This document shows, one piece after another, positions 33,715 through 43,650 of a stretch of DNA of 64,000 bases. The notes beneath the pieces are model-generated. The model made no database searches and was not told where the DNA came from. It saw nothing but the letters and a program-made list of their open reading frames with translations. Each line of letters begins with the position of its first letter. The first letter of the stretch is position 1. The stretch spans positions 28,635 through 92,634 of the forward strand of contig JAPOVA010000008.1 in assembly GCA_026708385.1 (NCBI GenBank), in the 5' to 3' direction. The stretch is from Simkaniaceae bacterium (GTDB taxonomy: Bacteria; Chlamydiota; Chlamydiia; Chlamydiales; Simkaniaceae). The position numbers were made by a program, and so were the translations under genes.

Positions 33715-34935
33715 ATGAAACGACTCTTTCCCCTATTTGTCGTAATGTTTTTGGGATATCTCGGATTTTCCCTTGCCATCCCCCTCTTCCCCCCCCTCTT
33801 TTTCGACCACACCTCCCCCTTTCTTCCCGCTACCGCATCACGAACGGCAAGGCGTATCCTCCTCGGCATTCTCTTCTCCATGTACCCGCTAGGACAACTG
33901 ATCGGTGCGCCGATCCTGGGCAAGCTGTCGGATAGGCACGGTAGAAAAAGCATTTTGCTCATCACCCTATTCGGCACCGTTCCCGGGTATATCGGATCGG
34001 CACTCGCAGTCAAATGTACCATCCCTCCCCTGCTCTTCGTCAGCAGGATGTGGGTCGGACTTCTGGAAGGAAATGTCACCATCCCTCCCGCCGTGATCTC
34101 CGATATCAGCACTGATGCGGAGGAGAAGACCAAGTACTTCGGACGCATCGTATCGGTCGTCAGCAGTGCCTTTCTCATCGGCCCTTACTTGGGAGGGAAG
34201 TTATCGGATACAAAACACTTCCCCTTCTTCGGCTATGATACCCCTTTCCTATGCGCCGCAATCCTCTCCTTTATCGGATCGTTTATCGTTCTCTTCTTCT
34301 TTAAAGAGACGTGCCAAGGAGACCGCACTCTCACGATTCGCCCCCTACGCCTCTTCATTACCCTATTCGAAACTCTCCGCCTTGCACACCTGAAGAAGCT
34401 ATTCGCCATCAACATCTGTTTTTCCTTCGGTATCTTCTTCTTCCTGAACTTTTTTTCTACCTATTTGGTAAATCAATTTGGTTTCAACGCAGAACAATTG
34501 GGGAAAATTAACGCCTATGTCTCTATCTTTACCATTCTTTTTCCCTTCCTCTTTAAGACAATGGAACGGGTGATGCAACAAAAAACGATTGCGCTGGCGG
34601 GGCTCATCCTCATGGCATGTAGCCTGATCCTCTTCATCATCCCCTCTTCCCCTTACGCCCTCTTCCTTACCCTCATCCCGATCGGTCTATCCGTTGCCAT
34701 CACGTTCTCCTACCCGGCTCTCATCATCTCCAACGCCTGCAACAAACGGATCCAAGGGCAGGTTCTCGGCACCAATACCGCTATCCAAATGCTCGGCGAA
34801 GGGGCAACGGCACTCACGGGGGGGCTCCTCATGGCCCTCTCCATCGACCTCCCCTTCATCATCGGCGCCTCCATCGCCCTCTTGGGTGCCGGACTGCTCC
34901 ACTCCCTACGGAAAGAAGCTAGCGGACGGGGGTAG
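33715..34935 (+). CDS. Major facilitator superfamily transporter
   Basis: The predicted protein has 406 residues from the ATG at 33715; an upstream in-frame start is less hydrophobic and less likely. Twelve hydrophobic segments are visible. The MFS motif after TM2, GAPILGKLSDRHGRKSIL, is intact, and the overall pattern (PLGQLIGAP, FVSRMWVGLLEGN, GPYLGGKLSD) resembles the tetracycline/multidrug antiporter subgroup and chlamydial MFS proteins. The substrate is unknown. The 3' end overlaps the convergent EmrB-like gene by 17 bases. Confidence 0.8.
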   Translation: MKRLFPLFVVMFLGYLGFSLAIPLFPPLFFDHTSPFLPATASRTARRILLGILFSMYPLGQLIGAPILGKLSDRHGRKSILLITLFGTVPGYIGSALAVKCTIPPLLFVSRMWVGLLEGNVTIPPAVISDISTDAEEKTKYFGRIVSVVSSAFLIGPYLGGKLSDTKHFPFFGYDTPFLCAAILSFIGSFIVLFFFKETCQGDRTLTIRPLRLFITLFETLRLAHLKKLFAINICFSFGIFFFLNFFSTYLVNQFGFNAEQLGKINAYVSIFTILFPFLFKTMERVMQQKTIALAGLILMACSLILFIIPSSPYALFLTLIPIGLSVAITFSYPALIISNACNKRIQGQVLGTNTAIQMLGEGATALTGGLLMALSIDLPFIIGASIALLGAGLLHSLRKEASGRG

Positions 34936-36466
34936 ATGTGATCTTTTTCAGAATGAGACCCACCTTCCTATTTTTCTTAAAGAGGAAGATGACCGCAACG
35001 GCCAACACAAAAAAGATTATCGAACCCGACCAAAATATGTCATTCGTAGAAAGCATATAGGCCTGTTTCCATACCGTCTCGTCCGTCATCGCCCGCCCTT
35101 CCGGAGTGTCGAGAAGGCCGGAAGCGGTCGGATTGAAGCGGTTGAGATGTTCGACAAGGTAATGGTGATGATGGACGGCTCGCCTCTCCCACAAGGTTAT
35201 GAAAATCGATGTGCCGATACCCCCCATCAAAACCCTGAAAAAATGGAACATCCCCTGCCCCATTGCGAGTTTATCGGCGGGCAGGTACGAAAAGCTGATG
35301 GCAACCAAAGGGGCCATGTAAAGGGAAAGACCGAACCCCATGTATAGCCGGGAGAGTGCAACTACTCTCAGAGAGACATCGGTCGTGAATGTTGTGAAGT
35401 AGAGAAAACTCGTACCCAAAATCAAGAGGGCAACCGCTACGAGAACGCGCAGTCGAATCCGTTGCATGAGGTAGACGGCAAAGAACAGGGTGCAGAAAGG
35501 GGCTACCCCCATCGTCGAAACGACGAGTCCCGCCCGAAACGAGGTATACCCCATCCGGGTTTGTAGCCAAAGGGGGGTCACCACAATGGCACCGAAAAGG
35601 GTCATATAGGAAAGGGCCGTGACGATGGTACCCACGGCGAAGTTACGATCCCCAAAGAGGCGCAAATCAACGATCGGGTGTTCGTGAAATACTTCCCACA
35701 TCACCCAAAAGAGCAGGGAAACCGCCGAGGTAACGGCAAGTATTCTGATGGTTACCGAACGCCACCAGTCGTATTGTTGCCCCTTATCCAACATGATCTG
35801 CAGGGTGGCAACTCCGACCACAAGAAGGAGAAGCCCCACCCGATCGACCGGATAAGCCCGCATCTTCGTTTCACGCGACCTATATACGCCCCATACCGCC
35901 GCGCAACAGAACAAACCGACCGGCAAATTGATGTAGAAGATCCAAGGCCACGTATGGTCGAAGGTAATCCATCCTCCCAATATCGGACCCGATATCGGAC
36001 CCACGACCGCCACCATGTTCCAAAGGGCAAGGGCCAAATTCTTCTTCGACTCGGGAAAGCTCATGATCAAGAGACTTTGCGATAGAGGGATCAAAGGGCC
36101 CGAAACAAGACCTTGGATAAAACGCATGAGGACGAGTACGTTCAGATTCCATGATAGACCGCACAGAACCGAAAAAAGGGTAAAAAGGGCGGTCGAGGTA
36201 AGTATCGTCCTGACGGCACCGAAACGGGTGGTGCACCATCCCGTCAACGGAAGGGCGATCGCATTGCCCACCGCAAACATCGTGATCACCCACGTCCCCT
36301 CTTCCACGCTTACCGCCAGATCCCCCGAGATGTAAGGGATCGATACGTTGGCAATCGAATAATCGAGTACCTGCATGAAGGTGCAAAGAGAGAGCGCCAG
36401 CGTCCCCGTGGCGAGTGGAAGACCCGCCAGAGGGGCACTCGCGATAGATTTACTCTCTCCTTTCAT
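34919..36466 (-). CDS. EmrB/QacA-type (DHA2) multidrug efflux permease
   Basis: The predicted protein has 515 residues with about 14 hydrophobic segments, the DHA2 count. Characteristic blocks: MQVLDYSIANVSIPYISGDL (motif D1 around TM1), PLTGWCTTRFGAVRTIL, GLVSGPLIPLSQSLLIMSF and GPISGPILGGWITFDHTW (motif C, antiporter signature). It is the proton-drug antiporter of a tripartite pump. The 5' end overlaps the emrA-like gene by 17 bases and its ribosome-binding site lies inside that gene, so the two are translationally coupled. Confidence 0.9.
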   Translation of the reverse strand: MKGESKSIASAPLAGLPLATGTLALSLCTFMQVLDYSIANVSIPYISGDLAVSVEEGTWVITMFAVGNAIALPLTGWCTTRFGAVRTILTSTALFTLFSVLCGLSWNLNVLVLMRFIQGLVSGPLIPLSQSLLIMSFPESKKNLALALWNMVAVVGPISGPILGGWITFDHTWPWIFYINLPVGLFCCAAVWGVYRSRETKMRAYPVDRVGLLLLVVGVATLQIMLDKGQQYDWWRSVTIRILAVTSAVSLLFWVMWEVFHEHPIVDLRLFGDRNFAVGTIVTALSYMTLFGAIVVTPLWLQTRMGYTSFRAGLVVSTMGVAPFCTLFFAVYLMQRIRLRVLVAVALLILGTSFLYFTTFTTDVSLRVVALSRLYMGFGLSLYMAPLVAISFSYLPADKLAMGQGMFHFFRVLMGGIGTSIFITLWERRAVHHHHYLVEHLNRFNPTASGLLDTPEGRAMTDETVWKQAYMLSTNDIFWSGSIIFFVLAVAVIFLFKKNRKVGLILKKITSTPVR

Positions 36467-37598
36467 ACGATCCGGTGTTTTCTCGGATGATCCTATCTAT
36501 GAGTGCGTCCACCCCCTCTTCCTGATTTGCGTACGCTCGGGTCTCGTACACCGTCTCGACGGGAGCCGTGCTCGCTATCCTCTCGAGCGATCCGTTTTTC
36601 ACGTCGACGGTCACACACATCGAAAGTCCCGGCCAAAGGGGGCGGGCCCTCACCTGTTCCCTATCCGGTCTGATCCGGACGGGTACTCGTTGTACGATCT
36701 TGATCCAGTTTCCCGTAGCATTTTGCGGAGGCAGGAGAGAAAAGGTATTACCCGTTCCCGGATGAATCCCGACCACCTCCCCCCCGTAGACCACCGACCC
36801 GCCATAGAGATCGGATGTCATACGTACCTTCCGGCCGGGACGGAACCGGGAGAGTTGCACCTCCTTGAAATTCGCTACGACCCAAAGATCATCTACGGGA
36901 ACGATGGAGAGGATCGCTTTGCCGGGTTCCACCCACTCTCCTACCTGCACACTCCTTTGGGTTACGATGCCGGAAGCGGGTGCCACGATCCGACATCGTT
37001 GCAGGTTGACCCAATCCTCTCGTACCCGGTCGATCGCCTCCCTGACCATCGGATGGGTTTCGACCCGACTATTCGCTACCTGCGCCCGTGCCGCCTCGAG
37101 CCTCTCGGTACTCTGCCTGACACCGGCTTTTGCCATCCGGAGAGCACTATCCACGTGTTCGAACTCCTCTTGCGCAACGGCCCCTTCCTCCGCGGGTTCG
37201 ATCCTGTTGCGATAATCCCTGTCGGCCCTGCGCAATTGCTCCTCACGTATATCCAACTCCGCCCGTAACTCTTCAACCCGGAAGAAACATTGCGTCACCC
37301 TCCGAACCCTCTCCCCCAAGCGGTTGCAACTCCTCTGCAGAGCAATCCGGTAATCGGTGGGATCGAGGGTAACCAAAACGTCCCCTTCTTTGACGTAACG
37401 GGTGTTATCGGTCCGGATCGAAACAACCGTTCCCGGTTGCCGAGAAAAGAGGAAGATCCGGTTGCCGTGCACGTAGGCATCGTTCGTCTTTTCCCGCCCC
37501 CTCACCTCCACGAACCAATAGATCGAGACCAATACGATAAGAAGGGCCACCGTCCCTGATAAACCGCATAACACCCTGACTCGATGTACCCTTTTCAC
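36450..37598 (-). CDS. EmrA-type membrane fusion protein (HlyD family)
   Basis: The predicted protein has 382 residues. A basic N-terminus and one transmembrane segment (about 8-30, LCGLSGTVALLIVLVSIYWF) are followed by the HlyD barrel-sandwich half VVSIRTDNTRYVKEGDVL, a helical hairpin (about 95-210) and the second lipoyl half, including VAPASGIVTQRSVQVGEWVE. It bridges the EmrB-like permease and the outer-membrane factor in the periplasm. Overlaps of 4 bases upstream and 17 downstream show one operon with both partners. Confidence 0.9.
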   Translation of the reverse strand: MKRVHRVRVLCGLSGTVALLIVLVSIYWFVEVRGREKTNDAYVHGNRIFLFSRQPGTVVSIRTDNTRYVKEGDVLVTLDPTDYRIALQRSCNRLGERVRRVTQCFFRVEELRAELDIREEQLRRADRDYRNRIEPAEEGAVAQEEFEHVDSALRMAKAGVRQSTERLEAARAQVANSRVETHPMVREAIDRVREDWVNLQRCRIVAPASGIVTQRSVQVGEWVEPGKAILSIVPVDDLWVVANFKEVQLSRFRPGRKVRMTSDLYGGSVVYGGEVVGIHPGTGNTFSLLPPQNATGNWIKIVQRVPVRIRPDREQVRARPLWPGLSMCVTVDVKNGSLERIASTAPVETVYETRAYANQEEGVDALIDRIIRENTGSYERRE

Positions 37599-39070
37599 AA
37601 GCTTACAATCTCATTTTGCCGATGGACATACCCCCCCCCCAACGCACGAATCAGTGCGCAGGTAGCCAAACGGTTTGCATAAATAGCTACCGTTTCTTCC
37701 CGGATGCTTCGGATGGCCGCGATCTTCCCGTCGATGCTCGCCACTTCCGACTCCACACCGTTTGTCACATTGATGTCGGTCAAATCGACCGCCCGAAAAA
37801 GGGTAGCCACCCTTTCCCCCTGCAAACGGGCCATCGTATACGATGTTCGCAGAAGGACGAGACCGTCCGACACCTCTTTGGAAGCGTGCAGAAGGGCCTC
37901 GTTGTAGGCAAAGACGGCAGCATCGAAATCGGCACATGCTTTACGAAGCCCCGATCGCAACCGGTATCCCGTAAAAAGGGGAAGATGTATGGCAGGTGCC
38001 AACCCACCCGCAAAGCTACCGACACGGAACAGTCGACCCGGATGCAAACTTTCCAAACCGATAAAGGAGGCTAAGTTGATATTGGGAAAAAACGCCGTCC
38101 GTGCCACACCCACCATCGCCGCCATCGCCCGTACTCTTTCGATATGCATCATCAAATCCGGACGACGGGAAAGGAGGTCGACGGGCAGATTTTCCGGCAA
38201 GGGGAAAGGGGCCCGTCCCCCGCCCTGCAGGCCCGCGGTTCTCCCGCCACAATCGGCAGGGAGGGGAGCGTCCGGGGAGGCACCCGTCAAGATGTTGATC
38301 TGCGATACGCAGACCGAAAGATCCCTTTCCGCACGGATAAGCTCCTCCTCCATCTCGTGAAAGGTTGCCTGCACGATTTCTCTCTTTCGGGTATCATCGA
38401 GGGCGTTGCGCTTTCGGATATCCGACAAGAGGAGAAGCCGGTTTTGCAAACGGATCAGCTCCTTCTGCTCTTCGATCCGATGCCGGAGCGCTCGGTAGGA
38501 AAAGTAGCTCTGCGCAAGATGGGTCGTCACTGTCAGGCGGGCCTGTTCCATGGCGGCCTTTTCCCTTTTCGCCTCATGCACGGCCGCTCGAAACCGCTTC
38601 TTATTCCGCCCGAAAAGATCGAGTTCATAACCTACGTCCAACAACAAACGGGCTTGATTGATCACCGCAGGCACTCGGCTAGGGGGAAACCGATCCAAAT
38701 CCTCCTTGCTGAGATGTTGATACCTATCGGTCAGAGAAACACCGCATTGCGGAAAGAGGGCCGAAGAGACCGTCCGCGCCTCCTCCTCGCTTGCACGAAC
38801 CCGGGCGAGAGCCTCTTTTAACCCGGGATTTCCTACGAGGGCCCGTTCGATCAACCTGTTGAGAGCCTCATCTCGAAACCTTTCCCACCACCTATCACTC
38901 GGCCATCCCCCCTTCCGAAAAGCATCGGTCGAAAGTGCTTGCCTTACCGATTCGCTAATGTTAGCCTCCGAAGATATGACGGGCACGTCATCCCGTTTCT
39001 TCAGGGCGCTACACCCGATCTGCATGGTGGTCAGGAGGAGCAATATCGGAAAAAATAATGAAAAACACAT
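37595..39070 (-). CDS. NodT/TolC-type outer membrane efflux protein
   Basis: The predicted protein has 491 residues. The N-terminus is a lipoprotein-like signal with Cys at about residue 20 (TTMQIGC). The two repeated TolC-fold halves show NPGLKEALARVRASEEEARTV and a later LLSRRPDLMMHIERVRAMAA, the standard NodT element, then ATFFPNI-like RTAFFPNINLASFIG. It forms the trimeric outer-membrane duct of the efflux system and is the first gene of the operon NodT-EmrA-EmrB. A run of ten C (37631-37640) lies in the frame about a dozen residues before the end; slippage there would only change the last residues. Confidence 0.9.
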   Translation of the reverse strand: MCFSLFFPILLLLTTMQIGCSALKKRDDVPVISSEANISESVRQALSTDAFRKGGWPSDRWWERFRDEALNRLIERALVGNPGLKEALARVRASEEEARTVSSALFPQCGVSLTDRYQHLSKEDLDRFPPSRVPAVINQARLLLDVGYELDLFGRNKKRFRAAVHEAKREKAAMEQARLTVTTHLAQSYFSYRALRHRIEEQKELIRLQNRLLLLSDIRKRNALDDTRKREIVQATFHEMEEELIRAERDLSVCVSQINILTGASPDAPLPADCGGRTAGLQGGGRAPFPLPENLPVDLLSRRPDLMMHIERVRAMAAMVGVARTAFFPNINLASFIGLESLHPGRLFRVGSFAGGLAPAIHLPLFTGYRLRSGLRKACADFDAAVFAYNEALLHASKEVSDGLVLLRTSYTMARLQGERVATLFRAVDLTDINVTNGVESEVASIDGKIAAIRSIREETVAIYANRLATCALIRALGGGYVHRQNEIVSL

Positions 39071-39122
39071 TGTGCGACAGACATTCTATTTACAATAGTC
39101 GTATACGTTTCGTCTGATTTTT

Positions 39123-41585
39123 ATGCAAAATCTAAAAACAATCATCGATCGGATTGATCTTGCTTTAGAGGTAACATGTGGCTTGGAAAGAGAGACGTTG
39201 CGCATCTCGAAAGGGGGTGAGCTCAGCCGGAAGCCACACCCCGAAGCGCTCGGATCGCCCCTCACGCATAGCTATTTCAGCACCGACTTCGGGGAGGCGC
39301 AACTCGAATGGAACACACCCCCCCTCCCCTCTTTTGCCAAGGCGGAACGATTTTTGCGAGATCTGATCGCCTACACGAAAATTGCCGATCCGAGCGAACT
39401 CTTCTGGCCCTACTCGATGCCATCCGCCTTGAAGGAACCGATCGCCATCGCCCGGTACGGCACATCCTACACAGCAACGGACAAAGAGCTGTACAGAAAA
39501 GGTCTCTGCCATCGGTACGGGTCCAAGTTACAGATGATCTCCGGCATCCATGTCAACCTCTCCTTTTCCTCCGATTTCTGGCACTTTTTTCACTCCGCAC
39601 TCCGGGTAAAGAAGGGGAGACGGCAATGTATTGATGATGGCTATTTCAAGATGATTCGCCACTTTCTACGAGAAGAGTGGCTCCTCACCTATCTTTTCGG
39701 TGCCTCCCCCGCCATGCACACAAGTTACACCTCCGCAATACCCGCCGGACACCGGAGGGAAGAGGAGACGATCTACTTCCCCCACGCCACCTCGATCAGA
39801 ATGAGTCATCTCGGATATCACAGTCGCATACAAGAGCAAATCAACATTTCCTTTCGCGACCTACCCTCCTACATCGAAGATATGGAACGGGCCCTCGCTA
39901 CCCCTCACCCCGTCTACCGGAAGCTCGGTCTTACGAAGAGGGGGAACCCGATCCAGATGAGTGACGGCCTACTGCAAATCGAAAATGAGTATTACGGGAG
40001 GATCCGACCCAAACGGGTACCTCGCGAAGGGGAGACCCCCCTTGCCGCTCTCAAAAGGGGGGGGGTGGAGTATATCGAGCTACGCACGGTCGACATCAAT
40101 CCGTTCAAACCACTCGGAATCGGTAGAAGCCACCTCCTCTTCTTACACCAGTTCCTCCTCTACTGCTTGCTGAAGGAGGAGGTTCCCTTCACGCCGAAAA
40201 TCAATAGGCGCTATGTGGCCAATCATAGGGTTACGGCTCTTAAAGGGCGTAAAAAGAACCTCACCCTGCAGGGGGACCGAGGTCAACGGGTACCGTTAAG
40301 GGAAAAAGCGTTGAAGATATTGCGGGAAATGGCCCCTTTGGCCGTTGCTTTGGATCAAGCCGGAGGAAAGGGATATGAGGCCTCTTTGCACGAGCAGAAG
40401 CAAAAGGTGCTCGACCCCGACACCACCCCTTCCTCTCTCATCTTGCGGAAGATACGGCAAGAGGGATTTGAAGAGTTCGCTCTACGTCGGGCACGGAGCC
40501 ATATGCAACATTTTGCGACCCTATCCCGGGCGCGAAAACGGCTATTTGACAAAGAAAGTGAGCGATCGATCACGGAGAAGAAAAGGCAGGAGGCGGAAAC
40601 GGAGGTATTCCTCCGCGGCTACGAAGATCTCGAGATATCGACACAGATTTTAGTGAGAGAGGCATTACGACGCAATATCACCGTAGAGGTCGTTGACAGG
40701 CCCGGAAACGTACTTCGGCTCAAAAAGAGAAGGCGGGAAGTCTACGTCGTACAGGCTACGAAAACGGGCAGGGATTCCTATGTTGCCGCCACCCTGGTCA
40801 ATAACAAGCATGCCGTAAAAACCATCCTCCGAGAAAAGGGATTTTCGGTACCCGAAGGATCTCTGTGCACCGGTATCAGCGAACCCGAAGCGGATTATGC
40901 CACCTACCGGAATAAGGAAACGGTCATCAAATCGAACGGCACCAACGCAGGAGTAGGCGTCTTCTTCATTCCGAAGGAAAGCAAAGAGAGGTATCTCTCC
41001 GCCCTCAAGGCGGCGCTCACATACGACAAAGCGGCACTCATCGAGGAGAGAGCTCCCGGAGAGGAATACCGCTTTCTTGTCATCGAAGGGCGCATCGAAG
41101 GGATCGTCCTCAGACGACCCGCCCATGTGATCGGCGACGGCATCCACACGGTCAAAGAGCTGGTAGAGGGAAAAAACGGCGACCCCCACCGGTTCCGTAT
41201 CCCCTCCACTTACCTCCGACTGGGGAAAACGGAGAGGGAGATGCTCCGGGATCAGGGGTTGGAACCCGGTTCCGTACCTCCTGCTAAAAAAACAGTGCTC
41301 TTACGGCATAACTCCCACGTCTCCTCCGGGGGAGATGCGATCGACGTTACCAACACGGTCCACCCGAGCTACGGGAAGATCGCCTTGGCGGCAACCAAAG
41401 CAATCGGTATGGTGATCTGTGGTGCGGACATGCTCATCACCTCCCCGAACAAACCGGCCACGCAGACGAATCACACAATCTTGGAGCTCAATGACAATCC
41501 GGTCCTCTTCATCCATACCTTTCCCGGAGAAGGGCAAAGAAGAGACGTTGCGACACCTATCCTACGTTCCCTCGGACTCGCTTAA
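39123..41585 (+). CDS. gshF: Bifunctional glutamate-cysteine ligase/glutathione synthetase
   Basis: The predicted protein has 820 residues. The first 490 or so resemble proteobacterial-type glutamate-cysteine ligase: GLERETLRISKGGELS near 20, FSTDFGEAQLEWNTPP, SGIHVNLSFS and ELRTVDINPF. The remainder is an ATP-grasp domain with VIKSNGTNAGVGVFFIP, PGEEYRFLVIEGRI and a metal-binding LELNDNPVLFIHT. This domain order is that of GshF, which makes glutathione from Glu, Cys and Gly in one protein. Length fits GshF (about 750-860). The gene is transcribed away from the efflux operon, from which it is separated by 52 bases. No clear ribosome-binding site is seen. A G9 tract lies in the frame at 40057-40065. 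Confidence 0.9.
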   Translation: MQNLKTIIDRIDLALEVTCGLERETLRISKGGELSRKPHPEALGSPLTHSYFSTDFGEAQLEWNTPPLPSFAKAERFLRDLIAYTKIADPSELFWPYSMPSALKEPIAIARYGTSYTATDKELYRKGLCHRYGSKLQMISGIHVNLSFSSDFWHFFHSALRVKKGRRQCIDDGYFKMIRHFLREEWLLTYLFGASPAMHTSYTSAIPAGHRREEETIYFPHATSIRMSHLGYHSRIQEQINISFRDLPSYIEDMERALATPHPVYRKLGLTKRGNPIQMSDGLLQIENEYYGRIRPKRVPREGETPLAALKRGGVEYIELRTVDINPFKPLGIGRSHLLFLHQFLLYCLLKEEVPFTPKINRRYVANHRVTALKGRKKNLTLQGDRGQRVPLREKALKILREMAPLAVALDQAGGKGYEASLHEQKQKVLDPDTTPSSLILRKIRQEGFEEFALRRARSHMQHFATLSRARKRLFDKESERSITEKKRQEAETEVFLRGYEDLEISTQILVREALRRNITVEVVDRPGNVLRLKKRRREVYVVQATKTGRDSYVAATLVNNKHAVKTILREKGFSVPEGSLCTGISEPEADYATYRNKETVIKSNGTNAGVGVFFIPKESKERYLSALKAALTYDKAALIEERAPGEEYRFLVIEGRIEGIVLRRPAHVIGDGIHTVKELVEGKNGDPHRFRIPSTYLRLGKTEREMLRDQGLEPGSVPPAKKTVLLRHNSHVSSGGDAIDVTNTVHPSYGKIALAATKAIGMVICGADMLITSPNKPATQTNHTILELNDNPVLFIHTFPGEGQRRDVATPILRSLGLA

Positions 41586-41741
41586 AACCCGGTGGCTACG
41601 TTTACACCCCCATCCGACTACTTCAACCGTAAACCCATGCCAAACACCGTGCATGCAAAGGGAGAGACATGTACTTTGACGGAAATAATGCGCACTCCGG
41701 TTGCTATCCACGCTTCCCGGTAAAACCGGAAGGTTCCGCGA

Positions 41742-43031
41742 CTACACCGACACGGCACGACCAATCACGGCCCCCCCGCTTTCCGAACACCCTCCCTCTC
41801 CCGCCTGCTCTCCGAGGTTCCTTTTGCCCACCACAACCTCTTCCTCCTTGCTTACTCCGAGAGGAGACTTCCCCCTCCCCATGCGCTCTTCTACTCGTCT
41901 CTCGAGCTCTTCTATCCGTCGTAGGTACCCGTCCACTTGTTTTCCGAAATCTCTTGCTTGTTGCAAACAAACGGACACCATCTTCTCCCTGAAAGTGTCA
42001 CTCTCTCCCGATCCTCTTTGTGCCTCGAGCTCTCTTGCCCATCGCTTGCAATCCTCCCTTCTCTCCTCGAGCTCTCTTAACCGCCCCATGTAACCATCCC
42101 TCTGCCTCTCAAGATCCGTTATCTGCCCCATGTTATCCATCATGCGTATTTGCCTCTCGAGATCGTCCGTCGTTCCACTACACAATTGCACTCGCCTCAT
42201 GTGATCACCCAGTCGCCTCGCGAAAGTTCCCACGCGACTCATACACTCGTTTCTCCTTCTTTCGCAATCTCTTGCCCGTTCCATGCAATCTCTTGCCCGT
42301 TTCTCAAAAGTTCCTACCCGTTTTGCGAGATTTCCCACCTGCCTCACGAGACCTCTGCAACTTGTTCCCTCGTCGCGCCGTTTCTCGAGATCGTTCTCGA
42401 GATCTCTTATTTGCCCTACGAGACCGAGTGCCTGCAAATCATAACCCCTCGCTCGCTTCGCGTGCCCGAACATTTGCTGTTCACAATCCCTTCCTCGTCC
42501 CATACAAGCAAACATCCTCTGCGCAAGCTCTCCCGCTTCTCTCCCCAAACCGCTACGCACCGTTTTCCTCACGCAACGGCCTATCTCTTTCTCGAATCCT
42601 CTCACCCGTTTCATGCAACCGCTTATTTGTCGCTCAAGACCACGCAAGGACCGTACGCCATCCTCCCTCCGCATCTCAAAATCGTGCATGCATTCCCGGA
42701 GATCCTCCCTTTGTTGCCTGAGGTCTCCTATCCGTCTGTCGAGGTTGTTTCCCTGCCACGACAAGCTCTCTCTCTTCCGTTCCTCCACGAGAAACTCCAG
42801 TCGCTTACCAAGATTGTCCAGCTGCTCCCTGCAAGATTCTGCTTGTCGCTCGAGATCCGGTATCCCGAGATCGCTCACTTGCTTCTCGAAACTTCTCACT
42901 CGCTTCAAGCAATCAACCCTTTGCCTACAGAGATCGCCCATTCTCTCACGACGATCACCCTGCGCACGGAAACAACACAACAACCCCGTATCTACACGAC
43001 CCGCATCTACACGAATGGAATCAGGCATCAT
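41742..43031 (-). CDS. Long Cys-rich coiled-coil protein
   Basis: The predicted protein has 429 residues starting MMPDSIRVDAGRVDTG after agggaggagaatt. From residue 30 to about 390 nearly all is charged helix built from heptad-like units such as DLERQxxxCxxQLDxLGKRL and RRIGDLRQQREDLRECM, with Arg, Glu, Asp, Gln and Leu dominating. Cysteines are unusually frequent (around 20) and often sit at heptad-like positions, so disulfide-linked bundles are conceivable. The C-terminus is Gly/Glu-rich and loses the helical pattern. There is no signal peptide. Long open frames on the other strand (42150-43046 and 42613-43902) are antisense shadows. Relatives: 43651-44085 and a relic at 44173-44400. Function unknown. 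Confidence 0.7.
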   Translation of the reverse strand: MMPDSIRVDAGRVDTGLLCCFRAQGDRRERMGDLCRQRVDCLKRVRSFEKQVSDLGIPDLERQAESCREQLDNLGKRLEFLVEERKRESLSWQGNNLDRRIGDLRQQREDLRECMHDFEMRREDGVRSLRGLERQISGCMKRVRGFEKEIGRCVRKTVRSGLGREAGELAQRMFACMGRGRDCEQQMFGHAKRARGYDLQALGLVGQIRDLENDLEKRRDEGTSCRGLVRQVGNLAKRVGTFEKRARDCMERARDCERRRNECMSRVGTFARRLGDHMRRVQLCSGTTDDLERQIRMMDNMGQITDLERQRDGYMGRLRELEERREDCKRWARELEAQRGSGESDTFREKMVSVCLQQARDFGKQVDGYLRRIEELERRVEERMGRGKSPLGVSKEEEVVVGKRNLGEQAGEGGCSESGGAVIGRAVSV

Positions 43032-43074
43032 AATTCTCCTCCCTAGTCCGGTAAATTCCGGCTCTCGGGGGGAG

Positions 43075-43104
43075 ACTGTACACAACGACGCACCACGCAG
43101 TCAA
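43075..43104 (-). promoter_or_regulatory. Promoter of coiled-coil gene (TTGACT-N18-TACAGT)
   Basis: On the minus strand TTGACT (43099-43104) and TACAGT (43075-43080) are 18 bases apart. A similar gtgcttgatc...tgtacgat string lies upstream of the relic near 44400-44450. Confidence 0.55.
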
Positions 43105-43650
43105 GCACAAAGACACCAACGTGCCGGAACCGCACGAATACGGTCCGATCTCCTTACCATGCCCGGGTCGGCATGTTCTCCGGTTACCGAGACCGTTGTT
43201 CGGTCGGAAGTGCAAGTGATACCGGCAGGCACTTCCCGAATTGCAATCGGCTCGACACAACCGGTGCGGGGCACAACAACCAAACCCCGAAGAGACCACC
43301 GCACCACCGAACGCCACCCCGAAAACCTCCGTGCGGATTCCGCTCGAGCGTGGAATCGACCACGTCGCAAAGGCACCCGAAAGGGAAATCATGCAACCCT
43401 TATCCATGGATCGATTGCCGACCCGCACCCGGCGACAGTGCTTCCCGATTCGACCCGGGAAGCCTTCTCGGACTACCTCCGATCCCCCCGGCACTCCACC
43501 CGAGCAACCGAACCCTGCAACGCTCACCCGTCACCACAAACCGACCGTAAGGCACTACGACAATTTCGATCAAACACCAAGAACGAGCCGGCGACCTCAC
43601 CGGCTTTGATTTCCGCTCTCACCGGTTCTTCGCTTGCCACGGTCCCTTAC
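43105..43650. other. No convincing gene
   Basis: The minus strand has open frames (43021-43527, 43101-43376), but none has a supported start or family resemblance. A segment near 43560-43600 recalls the promoter regions of the neighbouring coiled-coil genes, so a decayed copy may lie here. Confidence 0.35.
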
